From Eshraghiella sp964414835 (GTDB taxonomy: Bacteria; Bacillota; Clostridia; Lachnospirales; Lachnospiraceae): a stretch of 64,000 nucleotides of DNA. The stretch's first letter is position 1. The number at the start of each line of letters is the position of its first letter. The position numbers and the translations under genes were made by a program. Below, piece by piece: positions 43,407-51,988 of the stretch. The notes beneath the pieces were generated by a model. That model saw nothing but the letters and a program-made list of their open reading frames with translations, searched no databases and was not told where the DNA came from. The DNA is taken from the NCBI GenBank assembly GCA_964414835.1, contig CAYPWY010000009.1, positions 1 through 64,000 of the forward strand. Reading direction: 5' to 3'.

Positions 43407-44903
43407 ATGGGTAAAAAATATGTGATGGCGCTGGACCAAGGGACAACAAGCTCTAGATGTATAATATACGATAACTTTGGCGCAATTTGTTCAATGGAAC
43501 AAAAAGAGTTTGAGCAGATATATCCGCAGGCAGGATGGATTGAACACAATCCTGTTGAGATATGGTCTTCACAGCTTGCCGTCGCCATGGAAGCTATGGT
43601 TATGGCAGGTCTGACATATGAGGACATACATGCAATAGGAATAACCAATCAGCGTGAAACTACAATCGTATGGGACAGGAAAACAGGCAGACCTGTATAT
43701 AACGCCATAGTATGGCAGTGCCGCAGAACATCCGGCAGAATTGACAGGCTTAAATCAGAGGGAATGGGTGAAAGGATTAAGGATATAACAGGGCTTATTC
43801 CGGATGCCTATTTTTCCGCTTCCAAGATTGAATGGATTCTTGACAATGTTCCCGGAGCCAGAGCTGCGGCGGAGGCAGGAGAACTTCTTTTCGGAACGGT
43901 GGACACATGGCTTATATGGAATCTGACCAAGGGAGCGGTTCACGTAACCGATTATACCAATGCTTCCAGAACCATGCTTTACGACATTCATAATCTGTGC
44001 TGGAGCGATGAGCTTCTGGAATATTTTCATATACCCGGAAGTATGCTTCCTCAGGTGAAGCCTTCAAGCTTTGTTTACGGAATGAGTGACAGCAGCATAT
44101 TCGGCGGGAAAATTCCAATTGCGGGAGCAGCAGGCGACCAGCAGGCGGCATTGTTCGGACAGTGCTGTTTTGAGCCGGGTGAGGCCAAAAATACATACGG
44201 AACAGGCTGTTTTCTTCTTATGAATACGGGAACTGATGCAATAAAGTCTGACAATGGTCTTTTGACTACAATAGCCGCAAGCAGTGAAGATAAGGTTGAA
44301 TATGCCCTTGAGGGAAGCGTTTTTGTTGCAGGTGCAGCAGTTCAGTGGCTTCGTGACGGAATGAGAATCATACGCGACGCCGCCCAGTCGGAGAAATACG
44401 CCGTTTCGGTTAAAGACAGTAACGGAGTATACATAGTCCCGGCTTTTACGGGGCTGGGAGCTCCGTACTGGGACCAGTATGCAAGGGGAACCGTGGTGGG
44501 AATCACAAGGGGGTGTACTAAGGAACACTTTATCCGTGCAACGCTTGAGTCCATAGATTATCAGGTTGTGGACGTGCTCGACATCATGCAGAAGGAGTCG
44601 GGAATTTACTTGAAAGCCCTGAAGGTTGACGGCGGAGCCAGCGCCAATAACTTCCTGATGGAATTTCAGGCGGATGTGCTTGGCACGCCTGTTCACAGAC
44701 CGAAGGTGATAGAGACTACGTCACTTGGTGCGGCATATCTTGCCGGGCTTGCAACGGGATATTGGAGGGATAAGGAAGAAATAAAAAATAATTGGCAGAT
44801 TGGAAAGGTGTTTGAGCCGAAGATGAAGGCCGACAGAAGGGATGAGCTTTTGTCAGGCTGGCGCCGGGCTGTAAAATGTGCAAGGGTGTGGTCGGAAGAA
44901 TAG
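43407..44903 (+). CDS. glpK: Glycerol kinase
   Basis: The 498-residue FGGY kinase has MALDQGTTSSRCIIYD at the start, IGITNQRETTIVWD, YFSASKIEWILDN, and GAAGDQQAALFGQ with the C-terminal DGGASANNFLMEFQAD. It phosphorylates glycerol to glycerol-3-phosphate. Only 3 bp separate it from pyk, an unusual glycolysis-glycerol pairing, and a cardiolipin synthase gene follows, linking it to phospholipid metabolism. There is no dehydrogenase GlpD or facilitator GlpF nearby. Confidence 0.96.
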   Translation: MGKKYVMALDQGTTSSRCIIYDNFGAICSMEQKEFEQIYPQAGWIEHNPVEIWSSQLAVAMEAMVMAGLTYEDIHAIGITNQRETTIVWDRKTGRPVYNAIVWQCRRTSGRIDRLKSEGMGERIKDITGLIPDAYFSASKIEWILDNVPGARAAAEAGELLFGTVDTWLIWNLTKGAVHVTDYTNASRTMLYDIHNLCWSDELLEYFHIPGSMLPQVKPSSFVYGMSDSSIFGGKIPIAGAAGDQQAALFGQCCFEPGEAKNTYGTGCFLLMNTGTDAIKSDNGLLTTIAASSEDKVEYALEGSVFVAGAAVQWLRDGMRIIRDAAQSEKYAVSVKDSNGVYIVPAFTGLGAPYWDQYARGTVVGITRGCTKEHFIRATLESIDYQVVDVLDIMQKESGIYLKALKVDGGASANNFLMEFQADVLGTPVHRPKVIETTSLGAAYLAGLATGYWRDKEEIKNNWQIGKVFEPKMKADRRDELLSGWRRAVKCARVWSEE

Positions 44904-44981
44904 ATTGCCGGAACTTGAGTACATTAAAAATATATGTAAAAGACTTGATTTGCAGATTTAGCGTTAACAGTGAGGTATAAT

Positions 44982-46529
44982 ATGAGCAGGGAAAAAATAC
45001 ATAGGAAGAGAATCTTGTCCCCCAAACTGATTAAAGTGGCATCACTGGCACTTGCAGTTATCATACAGGTGGCTGTTATAGTGGTGCCGTATATCTTTTT
45101 TAATGAATACATAAGGCATATTAACTGGGTATTTGAAGTATTGTCATTTTTGGTTGTATTGTACATTGTAAGGTCAGATATTAATCCATCTTATAAGATA
45201 CCGTGGATAGTTATTATACTGCTTCTTCCTGCGTTCGGCGGAGTGCTTTATCTTATATACGGCAGATACCATTTCGGCAAAAAAGAAGCCGAAAAATTAA
45301 AACAATCATCTGTGGATTATTGCAGTGCAATCAATTCAAGACCGTATGACAATGAAGAACTGCGGGCTGAAAATCCATCAATATCGGTTCAGACAGCCTA
45401 TCTTCTCAATAAGGTTGACGCACCTGTCTACAAAAATACCACGGCACGTTTTTTTCCTCTCGGAGATGATATGTTTCCTGTAATGCTTCAGGAGCTTAGG
45501 AAAGCCAAAAAATTTATTTTCATGGAGTACTTCATAATCCAGAGCGGAGAAATGCTCAACGCAGTAGTGGAGATTCTGGAGCAGAAAGCGGCAGAAGGAC
45601 TTGACGTACGTTTTATGTATGACAGCTTCGGAAGCATACTTAAAGCGCCGGGAGACTTTGTGAAAAAAATGCGCAGCAAGGGTATCCAATGCTATGAGTT
45701 TAACATTTTCAGAACCATACTTGATTCACGCTACAATAACAGGGACCATCGTAAAATATGCGTTATTGACGGCAATGTAGGATTTACGGGAGGAGTGAAT
45801 CTGGCTGACGAGTATATTAATAAAAAAATAATCTGCGGACATTGGAAGGATACGGCCATTATGATTAAGGGCGAGGCAGTGTGGAGTCTGACAACTATGT
45901 TTTTGACTCTCTGGGACGGTTCTTTTAAGAAAAAAGATGATTTTTCACTGTTTATGCCTACGAAAAGTTTTAATTACAATGACGGATATTTTGCGCCGTA
46001 TACGGACTATCCTTTTGACGACGAATCCGTGGGGAAAACGGTATACTTTAATATGATTACCCGCGCCAACAGGTATGTATATATTATGACACCGTATCTT
46101 ATACTTGATAATGTTATGATAACCGCTCTTGCATATGCTGCCAAAAGCGGTATTGACGTAAGGATAATAACGCCGGGAATACCTGATAAAAAGATGGCTT
46201 ATATGCTTACACGTTCATATTATGAGATTCTCATAAAAGCAGGAGTGCGCATATATGAGTATACACCCGGGTTCGTCCATGCCAAAATATTTTTATCCGA
46301 TGATGAAACTGCTGTTGTGGGAACCATAAATCTTGATTACAGAAGTCTTACCCATCATTTTGAAAATGCAATCTGGATGTATAAGACGGAAGCTCTGAAT
46401 CACATAAAATCCGATTATATGGATACGCTTTCAAAGTGCCGTGAAGTAACTTACGAGATGGCGAAAAAACAGTCGGTTTTGAGAAAGATACTGATGCCTG
46501 TACTGAGATTATTTTCTCCAATGTTTTAA
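44982..46529 (+). CDS. cls: Cardiolipin synthase (phospholipase D family)
   Basis: The 515-residue protein has two N-terminal membrane helices (about 15-38 and 43-60), a third short hydrophobic segment with PAFGGVLYLIYGR, and two PLD catalytic motifs. These are HRKICVIDGNVGFTGG at about 248-263 and HAKIFLSDDETAVVGT near 430, both with the His-x-Lys pair. The enzyme condenses phosphatidylglycerol to cardiolipin at the membrane. The start at 44982 has a GAGG site; the GTG twelve bases earlier does not. Confidence 0.95.
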   Translation: MSREKIHRKRILSPKLIKVASLALAVIIQVAVIVVPYIFFNEYIRHINWVFEVLSFLVVLYIVRSDINPSYKIPWIVIILLLPAFGGVLYLIYGRYHFGKKEAEKLKQSSVDYCSAINSRPYDNEELRAENPSISVQTAYLLNKVDAPVYKNTTARFFPLGDDMFPVMLQELRKAKKFIFMEYFIIQSGEMLNAVVEILEQKAAEGLDVRFMYDSFGSILKAPGDFVKKMRSKGIQCYEFNIFRTILDSRYNNRDHRKICVIDGNVGFTGGVNLADEYINKKIICGHWKDTAIMIKGEAVWSLTTMFLTLWDGSFKKKDDFSLFMPTKSFNYNDGYFAPYTDYPFDDESVGKTVYFNMITRANRYVYIMTPYLILDNVMITALAYAAKSGIDVRIITPGIPDKKMAYMLTRSYYEILIKAGVRIYEYTPGFVHAKIFLSDDETAVVGTINLDYRSLTHHFENAIWMYKTEALNHIKSDYMDTLSKCREVTYEMAKKQSVLRKILMPVLRLFSPMF

Positions 46530-46554
46530 ATAAAAAAATTTTTATAAAAAGTTA

Positions 46555-46586
46555 TTGACAACTAACCTTGATTAGCGTATACTAAC
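46555..46586 (+). promoter_or_regulatory. Promoter with iron box ahead of the FeoB-associated peptide
   Basis: TTGACA at 46555-46560, 17-bp spacer, TATACT at 46578-46583. ATTAGCGTATACTAAC at 46571-46586 overlaps the -10, in the same geometry as at feoA. Confidence 0.85.
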
Positions 46587-46624
46587 CAATATAGTAAGGA
46601 AATAGCTTCATCAGGAGGTCTGCT

Positions 46625-46780
46625 ATGCATGACTACATAGGAACTATAGTAGTAGCTGCGATACTGGCAGCAATTGTTGGATTTGTTATCTACCGCATGG
46701 TTAAGGATAAGAAAAGCGGCAAAGGATGTACTGGAAATTGTGCAAGCTGTGGTGGACATTGTTCACATTCCTGTAAGTAA
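46625..46780 (+). CDS. FeoB-associated Cys-rich membrane protein (51 aa)
   Basis: The 51-residue protein (MHDYIGTIVVAAILAAIVGF then VIYRMVKDKKSGKGCTGNC and ASCGGHCSHSCK) has one membrane helix followed by a Cys-rich tail with five Cys and two His. This is the pattern of small FeoB-associated Cys-rich proteins, normally found beside feoB. Here the gene is 22 kb away but shares the iron-box promoter. It may bind or reduce iron for FeoB. AGGAGG site present. Confidence 0.9.
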   Translation: MHDYIGTIVVAAILAAIVGFVIYRMVKDKKSGKGCTGNCASCGGHCSHSCK

Positions 46781-46817
46781 GTTTATTATCTTGTAAAGTA
46801 CATAAAGTATAGAATGA

Positions 46818-46860
46818 AATTTCCCATTATTGGTAATAATAATGGGGAATTTTATTTTAT
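46818..46860 (+). terminator. Terminator after the FeoB-associated gene
   Basis: AATTTCCCATTATT and its near-complement AATAATGGGGAATT form a hairpin followed by a T-rich tail. Confidence 0.75.
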
Positions 46861-46956
46861 GCGGCGACGAGCCGGACAGGCAGACAGGAAAGGATTGACA
46901 ATTTTCATACAGGTTTTGCCCTGTTTATGTGTCTGCACTGTGGTCAAGGAGGTTTT

Positions 46957-48207
46957 ATGAGAAAATTACTTATAAGCGGTGTACTAGCAAGAGAAATCAT
47001 TGATTCAAGAGGAAATCCAACTGTGGAGGCTGAAATTTACTTAAGTGATGGAAGTATCGGACGGGCGGCAGTGCCAAGCGGAGCCTCCACAGGAATATAC
47101 GAGGCGCTTGAACTTCGTGATATGGATGATAAAAGGTATCTGGGACGAGGCGTGTGCAAGGCAGTTGATAATGTAAATACTGTTATCAGGGAAAAAATAA
47201 CCAATATGAATGTGATGGACATTGAGGCGGTGGACAAGGTTATGATGGAGGCGGATGGGACTGACGATAAAAGCAATCTGGGTGCCAATGCAATTCTGGC
47301 AGTATCAATGGCATGTGTGGATGCGGCTGCCAAAGCTCTTGACATACCAAGATACAGGTTTATCGGCGGAGTACGCGCGGTAAAGCTTCCTGTACCTATG
47401 ATGAATATTCTTAACGGCGGAGCACATGCAGCTAATAATGTGGATATTCAGGAATTTATGATTATGCCTGTGGGCGCATGCTGCTTTAAGGAAGGACTGC
47501 GTTGGTGCTGTGAGGTGTTTCACACCTTAGCCGGAATTTTGAAAAAACGGGGACTGAGTACGGCTGTGGGAGATGAGGGAGGTTTTGCGCCAAATCTGTC
47601 AAGCGATGAGGAAGCCATAAAGGTGATTGTTGAGGCGATAGAAAAAGCCGGTTACAGTGCCGGAAAGGATTTCATGATTGCCATGGATGCCGCAGCAAGC
47701 GAGTGGAAAGCAGACAGGACAGGTCATTATCACCTGCCTAAATCCGGCAAGGATTACACAACAGACGAGATGATTGCCTATTGGGAGGACTTAATTGCAA
47801 AATATCCGATACGCTCCATTGAAGACCCGCTTGATGAAGAGGACTGGGATGGATGGAAAAAGATAACTGACAGGCTTGGAAACAAAATATGGCTTGTTGG
47901 TGATGATTTTTTTGTTACTAACACAAAAAGACTTGCAAAGGGCATAGAAAATGGCTGCGCTAACGCCATTCTTATTAAGCTTAACCAGATAGGCTCCGTA
48001 AGCGAGACGCTGGCTGCCATAAGAATGGCTCAGGAAAACGGCTGCAAAGTCATTGTATCCCATCGTTCAGGCGAGACGGAGGACACGTTCATAGCTCATC
48101 TGGCAGTTTCCGTCAATGCGGGACTTATCAAAACAGGAGCGCCAAGCAGAAGCGAGCGTGTTGCCAAATACAATGAACTTTTGAGAATAGAGGAGAATTT
48201 CAGTTAA
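46957..48207 (+). CDS. eno: Enolase
   Basis: The 416-residue glycolytic enzyme converts 2-phosphoglycerate to phosphoenolpyruvate. Seen: IIDSRGNPTVEAEIYL, GAVPSGASTG-type RAAVPSGASTGIYEALELRD, GDEGGFAPNL, SIEDPLDEEDW, VGDDFFVTN (usually GDDLFVTN), KLNQIGSVSETL and SHRSGETED. The region MPVGACCFKEGLRWCCEVFH carries extra Cys and Trp where most enolases have VGAxxFxEALR. The start at 46957 has AAGGAGG; the frame 30 bases earlier lacks a site. Confidence 0.96.
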   Translation: MRKLLISGVLAREIIDSRGNPTVEAEIYLSDGSIGRAAVPSGASTGIYEALELRDMDDKRYLGRGVCKAVDNVNTVIREKITNMNVMDIEAVDKVMMEADGTDDKSNLGANAILAVSMACVDAAAKALDIPRYRFIGGVRAVKLPVPMMNILNGGAHAANNVDIQEFMIMPVGACCFKEGLRWCCEVFHTLAGILKKRGLSTAVGDEGGFAPNLSSDEEAIKVIVEAIEKAGYSAGKDFMIAMDAAASEWKADRTGHYHLPKSGKDYTTDEMIAYWEDLIAKYPIRSIEDPLDEEDWDGWKKITDRLGNKIWLVGDDFFVTNTKRLAKGIENGCANAILIKLNQIGSVSETLAAIRMAQENGCKVIVSHRSGETEDTFIAHLAVSVNAGLIKTGAPSRSERVAKYNELLRIEENFS

Positions 48208-48253
48208 TATACCGCTTGTTAAAAATGGATTTATGCTATAAAATATAGGAAAT

Positions 48254-48279
48254 GCCAACTGCACGCGGCGGCAGTTGGC
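48254..48279 (+). promoter_or_regulatory. 5' leader hairpin of the propeller-like gene
   Basis: GCCAACTGC and GCAGTTGGC form a perfect 9-bp stem with an 8-base loop, 26 bases before the start codon. There is no T-run, so it is more likely an RNA stem or protein site than a terminator. Confidence 0.5.
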
Positions 48280-48305
48280 AGATTACCGATAAAGAGGAAT
48301 ACATA

Positions 48306-49211
48306 ATGAACAAAAAACACCATCTTAAGCCGGCATTTATTCTCTGCGGAGTGGTTGCCATTGTTATAATCATACTTTTTTTATTGTCTGGAAATGTCAA
48401 TAAAAATGTTGTCAGTAATATGACAGGTAAAATTCTATACACGGAAGACGGGATCGGGGTACGGCAATATGATTTTGACGACGGAACTGACATTCTTATA
48501 AGCGGAAATATAGAAAATGCATGCTGGGGCAGCTTTGCCGGAGATAAAATTCTTTTTGCGGGAACTGATGAAAGCGGCAGCTGGAGCATATATTTTTATG
48601 ATTCGGACACTAAGAATACGGAAGTGCTTTACCGGATACCTGCAGGGGCCGAGCTTGCAGGCATGACCGCACGAAGTAATTATGCTGCAGCGGCGTATTT
48701 TCTCAACGAAGAATATTTTATTGATATATATGATATTGCAAACAGTTCAGGAAACAGTATTGTTGCGGCGGATGAAGAAATTTTGACCATATGCATAGAT
48801 GATGATTGCAGTAAAATATATTATACACAGATGAAAAACGACAATTGTGTTGCAAAGTCCGTAAATCTGTCCGGCGGTAATGAGCAGGAAATACTAAAGG
48901 CAGAGAAAGAACGTATTTCATATATAGCTTTCAAAGGTGATTCTCTGTATATGTGTGAGGATAAGAACGGCAATAAGACAATATCCCAGTATAGTTCTAA
49001 AAGCCAAAAAGCTGCAACCCTCAAATTTTCATCGGAGGATTATAACTGTACAAATATATGTCCTGTGTATGATACGGAATACATTGTAAGCTCCGACAAG
49101 GGCGGGATATATGAGCTGTATGTGTGCAATGGCTCTAATATGGTAAAGGCGGACGGTATCGGCGGCAGTAAAGACTGCTTTGTGACGGCATACCTAAAGA
49201 CAGAGGACTGA
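48306..49211 (+). CDS. Membrane-anchored beta-propeller-like protein, function unknown
   Basis: The 301-residue protein has an N-terminal membrane helix (PAFILCGVVAIVIIILFLLSG, about 9-29) and an extracytoplasmic part built from short strands with repeats such as GKILYTEDGIG, DKILFAGTDESGSWSIYFYD, SKIYYTQMKND and DSLYMCEDKNG. These resemble DUF5050/TolB-type propeller blades. I cannot name a family with confidence. The gene stands alone between eno and a chemoreceptor. Confidence 0.75.
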   Translation: MNKKHHLKPAFILCGVVAIVIIILFLLSGNVNKNVVSNMTGKILYTEDGIGVRQYDFDDGTDILISGNIENACWGSFAGDKILFAGTDESGSWSIYFYDSDTKNTEVLYRIPAGAELAGMTARSNYAAAAYFLNEEYFIDIYDIANSSGNSIVAADEEILTICIDDDCSKIYYTQMKNDNCVAKSVNLSGGNEQEILKAEKERISYIAFKGDSLYMCEDKNGNKTISQYSSKSQKAATLKFSSEDYNCTNICPVYDTEYIVSSDKGGIYELYVCNGSNMVKADGIGGSKDCFVTAYLKTED

Positions 49212-49399
49212 TGTTCCCGTGATTCACTGCAAAAATGGCGGTAAAATGCCTCATAAATGGATTTTTGACTGAATATTTTCCATATACAAACAAATATTTT
49301 GAATTTGTGCAAACTTAATTGAAAAAGTTATGGAAATAAATGGACAAATATAGTATAATAGTAAAATAGAAATTGTAATAATCGGTACGGAGGATACAT

Positions 49400-51265
49400 A
49401 TGGCTAATTTAGAGGACAATATTCAAAACATAAGTGAGAATAATGTGGACATGCATAGCGAAAGTGTGAATGAAGAGACGAGCGGGGGTGTGAACGGAGA
49501 AGTACACGATAAGGTGGCGGAGATACACGAGAAGGCTGAAAAGGTTAAGGCAAAGGTCAGGGAAAAGGTCAAGGTAAGCTTCATAAATTCCATATCAGGC
49601 AAGATAATGCTGCTGGTGTTGGTTATAATCTTATGTACTGTGGGATTTATAATAATTTCCGTTACCAAACTGACATCGAGCCATGTTTCTGAATTGGTTG
49701 AACACTATATGGTGACGGAAGCCCAGATGGCAAAGACGATAGTTAATGATTCCATTCAGCAGACGGGAACTAACAGTGCGCTCAGTGCATCATATCTCGG
49801 TAACAGACTTGGAGATATTAAGGTGGCGGATTTGAGCTCATCATATACATACGTAGTTGCGGCGGGAGGCGAGATGTTATATCACCCTACTGCGGAGAAA
49901 ATAGGCTCAAGTGTAGAGAATGAAGTCATCAAGAAAGTGGCTGAAGACCTTGCGGCAGACCCGTCATCAGTTGAGGATAAATTCGTATCATATGAATATA
50001 AAGGGGTACAGAAATATGCGGCATATTCGGTTGTGGGCGGTGGTTCGGCCATTGTTATAGTAACTGCTGACGAGTCGGATGTGCTTGAAGAAACCAATTC
50101 TATCACAAAGAGTGTAGTTAAGTGGGCGTCAATTATTGAGGTTTGTGCTCTTATTATTACTGTTGTAATAGGTCGGATGATTGTTCATCCTATCATTAAG
50201 GTTACCAATTCAATATTCAGGCTCTCCAATCTTGAGCTGAGCACTGATGATGACAATAAAAAGCTTTGCAGGCGCAAGGATGAGAGCGGATATATGGCGA
50301 GGGCAGTTGATGGACTTGCCGCTAATCTGCGCAATATAATCACTGAAATCAGAGACCAGAGTAATATTCTTTACGGCACATCCGAGCAGCTGGCATCCAA
50401 TGCAGGAGATACGGTTAATTCCGTAAGACAGGTTGAGATAGCCGTAAGCGAGGTGGCAGAGGGTGCAAGCAGTCAGGCTCAGGAAACAGCGGATGCCACA
50501 AGTAATGTGCTTTCTATGGGTGAGATGATTGAAAACTCCAACGTTGAGGTTGATAGACTCAAGGCAAGCTCACAGGCAATCAGTGAGGCTATTAAAGAAG
50601 CAACGGATATACTTAATGAACTTCTTATTATTAATGAGAAGGCTGTACAGTCAATTGACATGATTTATGACAGAACCAATACCACTAACAAGTCCGTTGA
50701 GGATATTAAGTCAGCAATTACAATTATTACGTCAATAGCAGAGGAAACCAACCTTCTTTCGCTTAATGCCAGTATAGAGGCAGCAAGGGCAGGGGAGCAG
50801 GGACGTGGCTTTGCAGTTGTAGCGTCACAGATACAGAAGCTTGCAGAGCAGTCCAATGAGTCTGCACAGCAGATTGAGGGAATAACAGAGAAGCTTATTG
50901 AGGATTCGCAGCAGGCAGTTAACGGTATGCAGGATGTACGCGAAATCATGAATAAGCAGAGCAATAATGTCAAAGATACTAATAAAGCATTTGACAGGGT
51001 TAAGGATAACATAAAGGTATCCATGAGTGGAATTGAGGAACTCAGCGCAGTCACATTAAAGATTGACAGTGCCAGAGGCGCAGTCACAGATACGGTTCAG
51101 GACCTTTCGGCAATTGCTCAGGAAAATGCGGCAAGTTCACAGGAATGTTCGGCTTCCGTCACAGAAGTATGTACTATTATGGACAAGGTTACAGCCGATA
51201 CTATCAGGCTCAAAGAAATTTCAAAGGTTATTGATGAACAGTTAAATGAATTTATAATTGAGTAA
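49400..51265 (+). CDS. Methyl-accepting chemotaxis protein
   Basis: The 621-residue receptor has a charged cytoplasmic N-terminal stretch of about 65 residues with a predicted coiled coil (VHDKVAEIHEKAEKVKAKVRE). A first membrane helix follows (about 70-92), then a Cache-like ligand domain (95-235, TYVVAAGGEMLYHPTAEKIG) and a second helix (about 240-265). HAMP and signalling helices come next, with the hairpin tip EETNLLSLNASIEAARAGEQGRGFAVVA near 450. The long N-terminal extension is unusual for this family. No flagellar or che genes are nearby. Confidence 0.95.
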   Translation: MANLEDNIQNISENNVDMHSESVNEETSGGVNGEVHDKVAEIHEKAEKVKAKVREKVKVSFINSISGKIMLLVLVIILCTVGFIIISVTKLTSSHVSELVEHYMVTEAQMAKTIVNDSIQQTGTNSALSASYLGNRLGDIKVADLSSSYTYVVAAGGEMLYHPTAEKIGSSVENEVIKKVAEDLAADPSSVEDKFVSYEYKGVQKYAAYSVVGGGSAIVIVTADESDVLEETNSITKSVVKWASIIEVCALIITVVIGRMIVHPIIKVTNSIFRLSNLELSTDDDNKKLCRRKDESGYMARAVDGLAANLRNIITEIRDQSNILYGTSEQLASNAGDTVNSVRQVEIAVSEVAEGASSQAQETADATSNVLSMGEMIENSNVEVDRLKASSQAISEAIKEATDILNELLIINEKAVQSIDMIYDRTNTTNKSVEDIKSAITIITSIAEETNLLSLNASIEAARAGEQGRGFAVVASQIQKLAEQSNESAQQIEGITEKLIEDSQQAVNGMQDVREIMNKQSNNVKDTNKAFDRVKDNIKVSMSGIEELSAVTLKIDSARGAVTDTVQDLSAIAQENAASSQECSASVTEVCTIMDKVTADTIRLKEISKVIDEQLNEFIIE

Positions 51266-51296
51266 TTTGGAATCGGTTAATTAAAATACCAAAAGC

Positions 51297-51326
51297 AAAG
51301 GAACTGTCTGATGACAGTTCCTTTAT
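51297..51326 (+). terminator. Intrinsic terminator after the chemoreceptor gene
   Basis: AAAGGAACTGTC, loop TGAT, GACAGTTCCTTT: 12-bp stem with short T-tail. Confidence 0.88.
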
Positions 51327-51353
51327 TTGCAATATAAGTTATAGGAGGATAAT

Positions 51354-51857
51354 ATGTACGATAAGCTTACGAAAAAAGATATTGAGAAAATGGAGGAGGA
51401 GATTGAGCATAGAAAGCTTGTGCTGAGAAAAGAACTCATAGAAGACGTAAAAGAAGCCAGAGCTCAAGGGGACTTAAGCGAAAACTTTGAGTATTATGCC
51501 GCAAAGAAGGCTAAGAACCGTAACGAAAGCAGAATACGGTATCTTGAGCGAATGATTAAAACAGCCGACATCATCAGTGATGAGTCCGCAGATGATGAAG
51601 TAGGACTTAATAACACTGTGGAGTTGTATTTTGAAGATGATGATGAGACAGAGAAATTTAAGGTGGTGACAACAGTGCGGGGCAGCTCGCTGGATGGCTA
51701 TATAAGCAATGAATCACCTATTGGAAAGGCAATTATGGGACATAAGACCGGGGACAGAGTTTATGTTAAGGTCAATGAAAATGCAGGTTACTATGTGGAA
51801 ATCAGGTCAATAGAAAACACAGGTGATGATGGAACTGCTGAGTTAAGAAGCTATTAA
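51354..51857 (+). CDS. greA: Transcription elongation factor, GreA/GreB family
   Basis: The 167-residue protein has the N-terminal coiled coil with the acidic tip segment RAQGDLSENFEYYAAKKAKN (about 36-55, normally GDLSENAEY) and a C-terminal FKBP-like domain (VGLNNTVELYF, SPIGKAIMGHKTGD). It rescues backtracked RNA polymerase by transcript cleavage. Stand-alone gene with AGGAGG site, between terminators and the ABC exporter. Confidence 0.93.
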   Translation: MYDKLTKKDIEKMEEEIEHRKLVLRKELIEDVKEARAQGDLSENFEYYAAKKAKNRNESRIRYLERMIKTADIISDESADDEVGLNNTVELYFEDDDETEKFKVVTTVRGSSLDGYISNESPIGKAIMGHKTGDRVYVKVNENAGYYVEIRSIENTGDDGTAELRSY

Positions 51858-51988
51858 TCTGAAAGATTACATCAAATTTTTATAAAAATTTATATTTTTT
51901 TAATTGATTTTAGCACGTTGCGAGAGTAGTATCGTATTAATGCAGAAATTATAAGGCAGAAATGCCGCAAGCAGACGGGAGGAAGCTT

